Source: Nitrospirales bacterium (GTDB taxonomy: Bacteria > Nitrospirota > Nitrospiria > Nitrospirales > UBA8639). From it: a DNA stretch of 7,745 nucleotides. Of this stretch, positions 1 through 6,328 are shown piece after piece. Under the pieces are notes generated by a model. That model was not told the DNA's origin. It worked only from the letters and a program-made list of their open reading frames with translations, and did no database searches. The position numbers were made by a program, and so were the translations under genes. The first letter of the stretch is position 1. The number at the start of each line of letters is the position of its first letter. Location of the stretch: assembly GCA_021604265.1 (NCBI GenBank), contig BQIY01000088.1:1-7745 (forward strand). The letters run 5' to 3'.

Positions 1-1
1 G

Positions 2-595
2 CAAGACAAGATGAATCAGCTCTTTCACAAACTTGAACATCCGGTGATCACGAACATCGACATGACACTCGCAGGAAATACATCAGGGGAAATTCTCCCA
101 GAACGCATTCCAGACTTGTACGTCGGAGAACCGTTGATAATGGCCGTTCGAACAACCGCACCTTCAGAACACATACACGTGCAAGGAACAGCCGGATTTA
201 AAAACTGGGAGACGACGGTTTCATCGGATGAAGCAATCCAACGTCGTGGCATAGCCACGTATTGGGCACGACAAAAAATTTCAGTGTTAATGGATCAGGA
301 TGTTGAGAGGAAGGAAAATGACCACCTTCGCAAGGAAATTATCGATATCGCCATGGCTCATCATCTCGTGAGCCGCTATACCAGTCTCGTTGCTGTTGAT
401 GTCACGCCTGTACGGTCCTCAGACCAAACACTTTCGACTCATGCGATCAAAACAAACCTTCCCCACGGGCAAGAGTACACGGCCATCTTCGGACTCTCAG
501 CAGGAGCCACAAATGGAACATGGCATCTCATCACAGGACTCACTCTCCTGCTGATCGCCAGCCTCTGTATAGGATATCAATGGAGAAGGGTTTGA
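2..595 (+). CDS. Sortase target protein with VIT/vWA architecture, C-terminal part (5'-truncated)
   Basis: The reading frame is open from base 2, so the gene starts before the window; the ATG at 11 is probably internal. Residue numbers here count from that methionine. The visible part matches the region after the von Willebrand A domain in the 'marine proteobacterial sortase target protein' family: a PDLYVGEPL segment (35-42), then a helical stretch ending in SRYTSLVAVDVTPVR (121-135), then TNLPHGQ (148-154). The tail has the tripartite sorting layout: a short motif region around FGLSAGAT (160-167), a hydrophobic span (about 171-188) and a basic end (WRRV). Known family members carry N-terminal VIT and vWA domains, outside this window, and are often the only sortase substrate in the genome. 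The usual LPxT-like motif is not present here; LSAGAT stands in its place. The sortase gene follows after 2 bases, which supports the call. The protein is probably attached to, or processed at, the cell envelope. Confidence 0.85.
   Translation, partial: QDKMNQLFHKLEHPVITNIDMTLAGNTSGEILPERIPDLYVGEPLIMAVRTTAPSEHIHVQGTAGFKNWETTVSSDEAIQRRGIATYWARQKISVLMDQDVERKENDHLRKEIIDIAMAHHLVSRYTSLVAVDVTPVRSSDQTLSTHAIKTNLPHGQEYTAIFGLSAGATNGTWHLITGLTLLLIASLCIGYQWRRV
582..590 (+). promoter_or_regulatory. Ribosome binding site that fixes the sortase start
   Basis: GGAGAAGGG lies 7 bases before the ATG at 598, inside the last codons of the upstream gene. It favours the ATG at 598 over the in-frame ATG at 520, which lies deep in the upstream gene and would add 26 polar residues before the membrane anchor. 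The 2-base gap between the upstream stop (593-595) and this start suggests translational coupling. Confidence 0.75.
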
Positions 596-597
596 AT

Positions 598-1179
598 ATG
601 ACTCGTCCACTTCTGATTCTCATTTCTTCAACCGTGCTTCTTCTTGGAGCATGGCAGACAGGGTACGGCGCCTGGATCTATGTGAAAGCCGAACTCGCTC
701 AGTACCTCCTTGAACGAGCCTGGTCTCACACGCAAGGCGGTCAACGTCACGTTCAACCATGGCCTTGGGCCGATACCTGGCCTATCGCCAAACTGCAGGC
801 TCCTCAACATGGCATCGAGATGTTCGTCCTCTCAGGTGCCAGTGGACGGACACTGGCCTTCGGACCCGGTCATGTTTCAAGCACTCCACATCCTGGTTCT
901 GTAGGGACCGCCATTCTCAACGGTCACCGAGATACGCACTTTGCATTTCTCAAAAACCTACAAGTGGGCGAAACGATACTGATCGAAGACATTGATAGGG
1001 AGAAGACAATGTTTACAGTTCATGAACTGCACGTCGTGGATGCACGTCAGGCCATGATCGGACAAGACACATCTCACACACAGCTTGTCCTCGTGACCTG
1101 TTACCCATTTGATGCCATCGAACCCGGCGGACCATTACGATATGTTGTGGTCGCAGAACAGCAGACAGATTCCATATAA
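598..1179 (+). CDS. Dedicated sortase, marine proteobacterial type
   Basis: This is a 193-residue cysteine transpeptidase of the sortase fold. It should cleave the sorting signal of the protein encoded just upstream and transfer it to a nucleophile at the cell envelope. An N-terminal hydrophobic segment (about residues 4-20) acts as an uncleaved anchor, placing the catalytic domain outside the cytoplasmic membrane. Catalytic residues are visible: His110 in NGHRDTHF, Cys168 in LVTCYPF, and Arg181 in GGPLRYVVV. The GHRDTHF and TCYPFD signatures and the short length fit the sortase class found with VIT/vWA targets in Gram-negative marine bacteria. The start at 598 is chosen for its ribosome site and because the hydrophobic segment then begins near the N terminus. 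It forms an operon with the preceding gene. No convincing T-tract terminator follows. Family and catalytic residues are secure; the exact substrate motif is inferred from the neighbour. Confidence 0.93.
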   Translation: MTRPLLILISSTVLLLGAWQTGYGAWIYVKAELAQYLLERAWSHTQGGQRHVQPWPWADTWPIAKLQAPQHGIEMFVLSGASGRTLAFGPGHVSSTPHPGSVGTAILNGHRDTHFAFLKNLQVGETILIEDIDREKTMFTVHELHVVDARQAMIGQDTSHTQLVLVTCYPFDAIEPGGPLRYVVVAEQQTDSI

Positions 1180-1303
1180 CACCCTGATCATACTGACTTG
1201 GGATGCGGCTTCATTCTCTGTTCAAACGTCTGGGAGCATGCAGTTTACCGCACGTTCAAACATGAGGCCCATCGTCTCCGTCTTTTCTTTGAACAACATA
1301 CTC

Positions 1304-1325
1304 TTCCCATTGGGAACGCTTCCCA
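1304..1325. repeat. Overlapping inverted repeats TTCCCA / TGGGAA / TTCCCA
   Basis: TTCCCA (1304-1309), TGGGAA (1311-1316) and TTCCCA (1320-1325) follow one another. The middle arm can pair with either flank: with the first it makes a compact 13-base palindrome with one central base, and with the second a 6-bp hairpin with a CGC loop. The element lies about 125 bases after the sortase stop and has no T-tract. It could be an operator or a pair of alternative hairpins; chance is also possible. Confidence 0.4.
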
Positions 1326-1433
1326 CATTCCACATCGGTCGACCTTTGTTTCTGTCATTCGTTCATCGTGCAATGGCTCACTGTAATCACAAACAATGGA
1401 TGCTGTGTTGAACAAAAAAGGGGGGAAAGGAAC

Positions 1434-1451
1434 TGTAGGTCTTCACCTACA
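1434..1451 (+). terminator. Possible weak intrinsic terminator
   Basis: TGTAGGT and ACCTACA form a perfect 7-bp stem around a CTTC tetraloop, followed by AATTTTAT, a short and interrupted T-rich run. It lies about 255 bases after the sortase stop and could end that transcript late. The stem is short and the T run poor, so it may instead be a protein-binding palindrome. Confidence 0.35.
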
Positions 1452-1485
1452 ATTTTATAAAAACTCACAGTTGCTACAAACAAAA

Positions 1486-1505
1486 TCGCAAGATACGCCT
1501 TGCGA
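1486..1505. repeat. Perfect 7-bp inverted repeat
   Basis: TCGCAAG and CTTGCGA flank a 6-base spacer (ATACGC). There is no T-tract after it, so it is not an obvious terminator. It sits 35 bases after the hairpin at 1434-1451. It may be a stem in a non-coding transcript or a binding site; its function is unknown. Confidence 0.35.
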
Positions 1506-1705
1506 CCTGCCACCTCACCCCCTCAACGCCCCCCATTCCAATTCGCCGTTAATTCAAGGACTTCTTCCTATCCTCGATTTCCCCACTGCCTACTGTGTGA
1601 GCAAACGGTTTTATGGAACGTAGATTGCTAGAGATCAAAAGCAAAATGGTATGAATTCTTATCATGCTCATCACTCTCTGAGACAAAAGAGAATGGCCTA
1701 TCAGA

Positions 1706-1779
1706 ATTGAATCAGACCAATACTCGGAGAAAATATGCACAGGGACAGAGCAATATTTTTTCTCTAGCTCAGATTCAAT
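1706..1779. repeat. Nested inverted repeat upstream of the protease gene
   Basis: Outer arms ATTGAATC (1706-1713) and GATTCAAT (1772-1779) match perfectly. Inside them, GAGAAAATAT (1727-1736) faces ATATTTTTTCTC (1753-1764), which pairs apart from two extra T bases. The two nested arm pairs could form a long folded element about 125-200 bases before the protease start. A leader RNA structure or a regulator-binding region are both possible. The inner pair is A+T-rich, so part of the match may be chance. Confidence 0.35.
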
Positions 1780-1841
1780 ATACCAGCATCCTCTATTCCC
1801 CTTCCTACTCATGGCCATCTCAACATGATGTAGTTTTGTAC

Positions 1842-1870
1842 TTGACAAACGCGTGACCATTTACTCACAA
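1842..1870 (+). promoter_or_regulatory. Possible sigma-70 promoter for the protease-LPMO operon
   Basis: A consensus -35 box, TTGACA, stands at 1842-1847, 58 bases before the protease ATG. At 17-bp spacing the -10 position reads TCACAA (1865-1870), a poor match; CAAAAT at 1868-1873 is an alternative at 20 bp. The perfect -35 and its position argue for a promoter, and the weak -10 suggests that an activator may be needed. The protease ribosome site, AAGGGA at 1894-1899, is 5 bases before the start. Confidence 0.4.
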
Positions 1871-1904
1871 AATTTTTATTTACTCGACTGAAAAAGGGAT
1901 CACC

Positions 1905-4508
1905 ATGCACACACGTCGAAGGCGTATTGTCACCATGATTGGGCTCTGCATGTTCTTTTTCGCTGCACTCGCCCACGCAAGCGACAAGATTCAATCTCTT
2001 ACTGAAGACAAGTCATTTGAGATACTGCACTACGAAACCCTCCCGCCGATGGCCTTGGAAAGCCGCAAGCAGGAATCAGATAATCCCGACCAAGAAACTC
2101 AAACCTGGCATTGGTCATTCGAAGCCTTTGGAAGAGTATTTGATGTTGCATTGGAATCCAATAACCGATTAATCAATAAATTACCGAAAGGCCAACGAGA
2201 ACATCTGCATAAGGCCTACGGCCTTTTTCGTGGAAAGATTGAGGGCCTTGAGAGCTCTTGGATCCGTCTCACACGAATGGGCAAACAATGGTCTGGAATG
2301 ATTTGGGATGGGCAGGAAGTGTATATCATCGATTCCATGCAGGCCATGACCGAAGCGCTTGCAACAAATCCCCCGTCTGATGCAACGGCACACGGGATCT
2401 ATCGCTTGTCCGACACCCGGGACCTGGGTGTCACGACATGCGGACTGGGGTCGCCTGGAGTCCCGGCAACCCCGATGACAGACTATTCAGCCTTACTTGA
2501 AGAACTGAAAGGATTTGTTCCGGCACAAGCACAAGGTGCCTCGTTCAACCTCGATATGGCCGTCGTATCCGACCCTCAATTTGCACAGATTCAGCAGAAC
2601 AACTTTGGCACATCAGCAGATGCAGCGATCCTTGCACGAATCAATGTCGTCGATGGTATTTTTTCAGAACAAGTGGGCGTGCAGATTAATTTGGTGGAAA
2701 TCCGAAACTTAGCGCAAAACGGAACGTTAACGTCGACGAATCCCAGTACGCTGCTAAATCAATTCAGCAGTTTTACCAACGGCTCATCTTTTACACATCC
2801 CGGCATCGCGCATTTGTTTACCGGACGAGATCTGAATGGCAGTACCGTCGGCATTGCCTTTTTAAGTTCGTTATGCAGTGCACGGTTTGGAGTCGGCGTG
2901 AATCAAATCCGTGGTGGCGGAACAGCCGGAGCTCTCGTGGTTGCCCATGAACTCGGACATAACTTCGGCGCTCCCCACGATAATCAAGGCGGATCAGCTT
3001 GCGCCAGTACACCGGGCAATTTCCTGATGAATCCGTCAATCAACGGAAGTGAGCAATTCTCTCAATGCAGCTTAGCGCAAATTCAACCGATCGTCGACAG
3101 AGCCGCCTGTATTACCGTCGTGGACTTATCAAATCCAACCGTCACCATCACGTCTCCGACTGATGGAGCATTCATTTCAGCTGGTTCGCCCGTCACGTTT
3201 GTCGGCACGGCCGCCGATGCCCAAGACGGTAATATTACATCCAACCTTATCTGGAGATCAGACAAAGATGGTCAACTTGGAACAGGGGGAAGCGTTTCAA
3301 CAGCACTGTCTGTCGGAACCCACCGTATCACCGCCTCCATCACCGATAGTGACGGCGGGACAGCAACTCAGACTATTTCGATCACCCTCACAGACGATAA
3401 CGGCGGAACGATCCTGTTTGAGTCACACTTTAATGGGGCAACCGACCAATTTGTCTTCGTCGATGATCCGTTCCGCAATACCAATCAACCCAATTTTTCC
3501 AGTGGCGCTCATGCTCCAGGACAAGGCTTTTCAGGCGGCGCCCTTCGTGTTCAGCTCGGCGGCATCAACAATTCAACTATTCGAAACATGTCAGGTGGTT
3601 GGAGACGGTCATTCACGCTCCCAGCCGACAGCAATGTCACCGTTGTCTTACGATACAAACTCACCCAAGCGTCGGATTATGAGAGTGACGAAATCAGTCA
3701 GGCGCTTCTCTCGATCGATAACAGACTCATCAGAGTCAGCTCCAACGATTTTTTGGCCCAACTCGCCGGCAATGGGAATGGAGGAGGACCGCGCACAACC
3801 GATTGGGTCCCGGTGTCCATTCCAGTTGGAACATTATCAGCCGGACCGCATACAATCACCATCGGCGGATTTAACAATAAAAAGACCTTCAACAATGAAA
3901 CGACTGAAGTCTTGATCGACGATGTTTCTGTTCGTCGTGGTACAACTTCTCCGCCCCTGCCTCCTCCTCCGCCAGGAGGCGTAATTGTGAACGCCAATTT
4001 CAATGCAGGAGTCAACGGATTTACCTATATCGATGATACATTCAGAAACACAAATCAACCCAACTTTGCACGAGGAGCACACCAACCTAACTTGGGATTT
4101 ACCGGCGGAGGGCTTCAAGTTCTTGTGGGAGGGCACAGTAAAGCGGAAAAACTCAATATGTCGGGCGGATGGCGTCGATCATTCACCTTACCCACCGCTA
4201 GGCAGGTTACCATATCTCTGCGATACCGAATGGGGCAATCAAGTAACTATGAATCTGATGAATTCAGTGAAACCTTACTATCGGTTGACAATCGATTGAT
4301 CGGTCGCGGGGGCAATCAAGTACTTGCTCGAATCACTGGAGACGGTGATGGAGGTAGGAACCAAGTAACAGGTTGGGTAGCGGTCACACTCAATGTCGGT
4401 ACGCTTTCACAAGGAACTCACACCTTAATCATCGGCGGATTCAATAATAAAAAGAATGCAATTGACGAAATCACACAAGTCCTTATCGATGATGTCATCA
4501 TCCGGTAA
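1905..4508 (+). CDS. Secreted M12B (reprolysin/ADAM-like) zinc metalloprotease with Ig-like and tandem C-terminal domains
   Basis: This is an 867-residue exported endopeptidase made as a pro-enzyme. A signal peptide (1-25) has an RRRR n-region and an AHA end. Next is a reprolysin-type propeptide (about 65-180), with a GLESSWIRL stretch (114-122) and a possible cysteine switch in TTCGLG (Cys179). The catalytic domain (about 213-405) carries the extended zinc motif HELGHNFGAPHD: His348, Glu349, His352, His358, Asp359. The Met-turn is at FLMNPS (Met375). Paired-looking cysteines (324, 366, 388, 402) suggest disulfides. An Ig-like domain follows (about 410-497), then an unrecognised ~172-residue domain (505-676), a proline-rich linker (about 681-692) and a second copy of that domain (695-866). 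The C-terminal modules probably bind substrate or surface. The start at 1905 has AAGGGA 5 bases upstream. The LPMO gene follows after 27 bases. The protease family is secure; the substrate is unknown, and an extracellular matrix or cuticle protein is an inference. Confidence 0.92.
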   Translation: MHTRRRRIVTMIGLCMFFFAALAHASDKIQSLTEDKSFEILHYETLPPMALESRKQESDNPDQETQTWHWSFEAFGRVFDVALESNNRLINKLPKGQREHLHKAYGLFRGKIEGLESSWIRLTRMGKQWSGMIWDGQEVYIIDSMQAMTEALATNPPSDATAHGIYRLSDTRDLGVTTCGLGSPGVPATPMTDYSALLEELKGFVPAQAQGASFNLDMAVVSDPQFAQIQQNNFGTSADAAILARINVVDGIFSEQVGVQINLVEIRNLAQNGTLTSTNPSTLLNQFSSFTNGSSFTHPGIAHLFTGRDLNGSTVGIAFLSSLCSARFGVGVNQIRGGGTAGALVVAHELGHNFGAPHDNQGGSACASTPGNFLMNPSINGSEQFSQCSLAQIQPIVDRAACITVVDLSNPTVTITSPTDGAFISAGSPVTFVGTAADAQDGNITSNLIWRSDKDGQLGTGGSVSTALSVGTHRITASITDSDGGTATQTISITLTDDNGGTILFESHFNGATDQFVFVDDPFRNTNQPNFSSGAHAPGQGFSGGALRVQLGGINNSTIRNMSGGWRRSFTLPADSNVTVVLRYKLTQASDYESDEISQALLSIDNRLIRVSSNDFLAQLAGNGNGGGPRTTDWVPVSIPVGTLSAGPHTITIGGFNNKKTFNNETTEVLIDDVSVRRGTTSPPLPPPPPGGVIVNANFNAGVNGFTYIDDTFRNTNQPNFARGAHQPNLGFTGGGLQVLVGGHSKAEKLNMSGGWRRSFTLPTARQVTISLRYRMGQSSNYESDEFSETLLSVDNRLIGRGGNQVLARITGDGDGGRNQVTGWVAVTLNVGTLSQGTHTLIIGGFNNKKNAIDEITQVLIDDVIIR
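3417..3932 (+). repeat. Tandem domain copy A in the protease (residues 505-676)
   Basis: This is the first of two in-frame copies of an unrecognised domain, probably beta-rich, with alternating hydrophobic strands and many Gly/Asn turns. It aligns without gaps to copy B at an offset of exactly 190 residues. My hand count gives about 95 identities in 172 positions, near 55%. The most conserved blocks are FRNTNQPNF, NMSGGWRRSFTLP, YESDE, LLS-DNRLI, IGGFNNKK and VLIDDV. A carbohydrate- or surface-binding jelly roll is plausible from position and composition only. Confidence 0.85.
3987..4502 (+). repeat. Tandem domain copy B in the protease (residues 695-866)
   Basis: This is the second copy of the domain described at 3417-3932, ending one residue before the protein's C terminus. 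A linker with a run of prolines separates the copies. The protein-level identity is much clearer than the DNA match, which points to an old duplication or independent acquisition of related modules rather than a recent one. Confidence 0.85.
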
Positions 4509-4535
4509 CTGAATGAGAAGAGGAGAAAATTACAC

Positions 4536-5783
4536 ATGCATGTTTCGATGAAATTACTCGGCTTGGGAGTCGCCGGAATCCTGGCTGGAACCTTGAGCTT
4601 TCCTGACACAGGTGCCACACATGGCACCATGGTCGTCCCTCCCAGCCGCGTTCATGAATGTCGCTTTAATGGAAATCCGGAAAACCATCAAGACCCGGCC
4701 TGTCGAGCCGCAGTTGAGCTCGGGGGGACACAGCCTATGTATGACTGGAACGGCGTCCGACAAGGCAATGCCAACGGACAGCATGAAGCATTGATTCCTG
4801 ACGGACAACAGTGTAGTGGTGGCAATTCTACATTTCGAGGCCTTAATCTTTTACGGTCTGATTGGAGAACCACACGCATCGCTCCTGACGCGGCTGGACA
4901 GTTTGAATTTGTGTACAACGCGACAGCGCCACATGCAACGAAAGATATGATTTTTTACGTCACGCCCCAGGGATATGATCCGACACAGCCGATCCGATGG
5001 AGTGAGTTGGAGGAATTTTGCCGGCTTGGGCAAGTGCCTCTTGAATCTATCCAAGGCGGCGGACAGGGATATCGTATGCGCTGCAACTTACCGCAACGCA
5101 CGGGGAAACATGTCATCTTCCACATCTGGCAGCGTTTAGATAGCCCGGAAGCCTTCTACTCTTGTAACGATGTGGAGTTCACCGGAGGTCCAATCGATAA
5201 CGACTTGCGAGCACTAGGCAGAATCACGGCCGTGGAAGACCTGCCAGTTGGCACGACAGTTATCTTTCGACTATTTAACGAATCATCCTCCGATGTCGAA
5301 ACTATCCAATTCATTCTCGAAGAAGGACAAGGCAGCCGGACACAATGGCCCTTCCTCCTTGCTCAGGAGATTAATGCAGCCTCAAGCCTCGTGCAAGTTG
5401 GAGCTCTGACGTCCAATGGACGTGTGGAACCCACTCAAGCACTCAATGGCAATCGAGTCTTTACCGATTCTCCGCAAAAACTCAGTTTCGTCATCGACAA
5501 AGAAACACCTGACAACGAGCCGGACGGCAATCCTGATGGCGGGCCGGACGGAAATCCCAATCCCCCTCCTGACAATAACCCCGATGACGGACCTAATGGG
5601 CAACACCTGACCTATCCAGAAGGCATTGGGAGTTACAAGCCAGGAACGATGGTACGAGGCACAAATGGCAACCTCTATCAATGCAAGCCATTTCCCTTTT
5701 CAGGATGGTGTAACCAAGCCCCGTTCTATTATGCACCAGGAACAGGTTTAGCATGGGAGCAAGCCTGGCGCTTGACTCGATAA
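4536..5783 (+). CDS. Secreted GbpA-like AA10 lytic polysaccharide monooxygenase with CBM73-like chitin-binding module
   Basis: This 415-residue copper enzyme should cleave crystalline chitin oxidatively. Signal peptide 1-28 leaves His29 (HGTMVVPPSR) as the mature N terminus, the first ligand of the copper histidine brace. The second is His133 in ATAPHATKD, and Phe207 in EAFYSCNDVEF fits the axial Phe of AA10. The LPMO domain (29-216) has six cysteines (42, 56, 93, 162, 183, 210). Residues about 223-321 resemble GbpA domain 2. An Asp/Pro/Gly/Asn-rich linker follows (about 325-356). The end (360-415) matches CBM73: YPEGIGSYKPGT, GNLYQCKPFP, SGWC, PGTG and WEQAW. The linker and binding module suggest chitin, though cellulose activity occurs in the family. 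AGGAG at 4521-4525 lies 10 bases before the ATG at 4536; the ATG at 4548 is a less well placed alternative. The gene lies 27 bases after the protease and is probably co-transcribed. The residue before the mature His is Thr, unusual for signal peptidase I. Confidence 0.94.
   Translation: MHVSMKLLGLGVAGILAGTLSFPDTGATHGTMVVPPSRVHECRFNGNPENHQDPACRAAVELGGTQPMYDWNGVRQGNANGQHEALIPDGQQCSGGNSTFRGLNLLRSDWRTTRIAPDAAGQFEFVYNATAPHATKDMIFYVTPQGYDPTQPIRWSELEEFCRLGQVPLESIQGGGQGYRMRCNLPQRTGKHVIFHIWQRLDSPEAFYSCNDVEFTGGPIDNDLRALGRITAVEDLPVGTTVIFRLFNESSSDVETIQFILEEGQGSRTQWPFLLAQEINAASSLVQVGALTSNGRVEPTQALNGNRVFTDSPQKLSFVIDKETPDNEPDGNPDGGPDGNPNPPPDNNPDDGPNGQHLTYPEGIGSYKPGTMVRGTNGNLYQCKPFPFSGWCNQAPFYYAPGTGLAWEQAWRLTR
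5508..5603 (+). repeat. Low-complexity Asp/Pro/Gly/Asn linker in the LPMO
   Basis: Residues about 325-356 are built from short imperfect units such as PDGNPDGG and PDGNPNPPP, with almost no hydrophobic residues. It is a flexible acidic spacer joining the GbpA-2-like domain to the chitin-binding module. The repetitive coding makes the region prone to length change between strains. Confidence 0.75.
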
Positions 5784-5799
5784 ACGCTGACAGACACAG

Positions 5800-5831
5800 G
5801 CCGCCAGCCGCGTTGGAACGCGGCTGGTGGC
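5800..5831 (+). terminator. Strong GC-rich hairpin after the LPMO gene, without T-tract
   Basis: A 14-bp stem (5800-5813 with 5818-5831, one G-T wobble) closes on a TGGA tetraloop, 17 bases after the LPMO stop. Its position at the end of the operon and its high stability suggest a transcription end or an RNA 3'-end-protecting stem. No run of T follows, so a classical intrinsic terminator is not complete. Confidence 0.6.
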
Positions 5832-6238
5832 GTCATGGTGATCGCCCCGATACGACAACGGCGTACTGACCATCGACGCTCTGGAAGTCATGATTGACAG
5901 AAAGAGAAGCGGAAATGACCATCCTGTTAAAAAATTCCTACTACGCATGCGAACGACCACCGTAAGGCCTGATCTTCCCACGAGAATAGATCCCCAAGCA
6001 GTCACCGAACCGAGGAAAAGTTAGAGGAATCTCTCTCAACCATAAACATGACGGCATAACGGGAAGAAATGAGAAGGTCTTTGTCATCCATGCCTTATTC
6101 GTCTTCATACTAATAATTTTCATTCCTGTCTAGAACGGGACAGACGGGACATGAGAGGCCATAAAAAAGACCCGCTCCCACTCTGATAGATGACTGTAGA
6201 CACTTCCTCTTCTCGCTCGGACCGTCGTTCATGTTTCC

Positions 6239-6281
6239 TTGACAATTCTCCTCGTTGACTGCCTACCCTTAGGACTATTCT
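6239..6281 (+). promoter_or_regulatory. Possible promoter(s) for the di-heme cytochrome gene
   Basis: A consensus TTGACA stands at 6239-6244, with TACCCT at 6264-6269 (19-bp spacing). A second overlapping pair is TTGACT (6255-6260) with TATTCT (6276-6281), at 15 bp. Neither has both a good -10 and ideal spacing, so the exact start is uncertain. The location, about 50-90 bases before the ATG and after a strong hairpin, supports separate transcription of the cytochrome gene. Confidence 0.35.
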
Positions 6282-6317
6282 TATTCAGTTTATTCGAGAA
6301 ATTGTGAGATTATTGTC

Positions 6318-6323
6318 AGGAGG
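6318..6323 (+). promoter_or_regulatory. Consensus ribosome binding site of the di-heme cytochrome gene
   Basis: AGGAGG, followed by T, lies 5 bases before the ATG at 6329. It fixes that start, which opens directly into a signal peptide. It also rules out competing frames that begin nearby at 6304 and 6450. Confidence 0.85.
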
Positions 6324-6328
6324 TCTTC

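Larger units (their letters stand above)
1180..1904. other. Long non-coding gap between sortase and protease genes
   Basis: I see no convincing gene in these 725 bases on either strand. Open frames here are short, lack ribosome sites and give no recognisable protein. The stretch is richer in A+T than the flanking genes, especially after 1620. It holds several inverted repeats listed separately (1304-1325, 1434-1451, 1486-1505, 1706-1779), an A6G6 homopolymer pair at 1414-1425, and a possible promoter at 1842-1870. It probably separates the end of the sortase operon from the control region of the protease-LPMO operon. Confidence 0.6.
5784..6328. other. Non-coding gap between LPMO and di-heme cytochrome genes
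   Basis: These 545 bases hold no gene I can support. They begin with the strong hairpin at 5800-5831 and end with possible promoters and the ribosome site of the cytochrome gene. One frame stays open from 5842 to 6024 (60 codons, ATG at 5890), but it has no clear ribosome site and no recognisable product. The rest (about 6025-6230) shows nothing I can interpret. Confidence 0.55.

Noticed and set aside
520..597. Longer N-terminal extension of the sortase from the ATG at 520
   Set aside because: It overlaps the upstream gene by 76 bases, adds polar residues before the membrane anchor, and the ATG at 598 has a well-spaced ribosome site.
1109..1411. Open frame of 100 codons overlapping the sortase end
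   Set aside because: It starts inside the sortase gene in another frame, has no ribosome site and gives no recognisable protein.
1414..1425. A6G6 homopolymer run as a phase-variation tract
   Set aside because: It lies in non-coding DNA, far from any start codon or promoter that I can support, and the runs are short.
1549..1860. Minus-strand open frame of 103 codons in the first gap
   Set aside because: No ribosome site, no domain and no family resemblance; it also covers the nested repeat region. Low-complexity A+T-rich DNA explains it.
3163..3915. 250-codon open frame within the protease gene
   Set aside because: It is a frame shadow of the protease; the protease frame carries the clear domain matches and the conserved duplication.
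5748..6005. Minus-strand open frame over the LPMO end and the following hairpin
   Set aside because: It runs through the end of a well-supported gene and the hairpin, and its product is not recognisable.
5842..6024. Open + frame of 60 codons (ATG at 5890) after the hairpin
   Set aside because: The product contains no known motif, the start lacks a clear ribosome site, and the length is within chance expectation.
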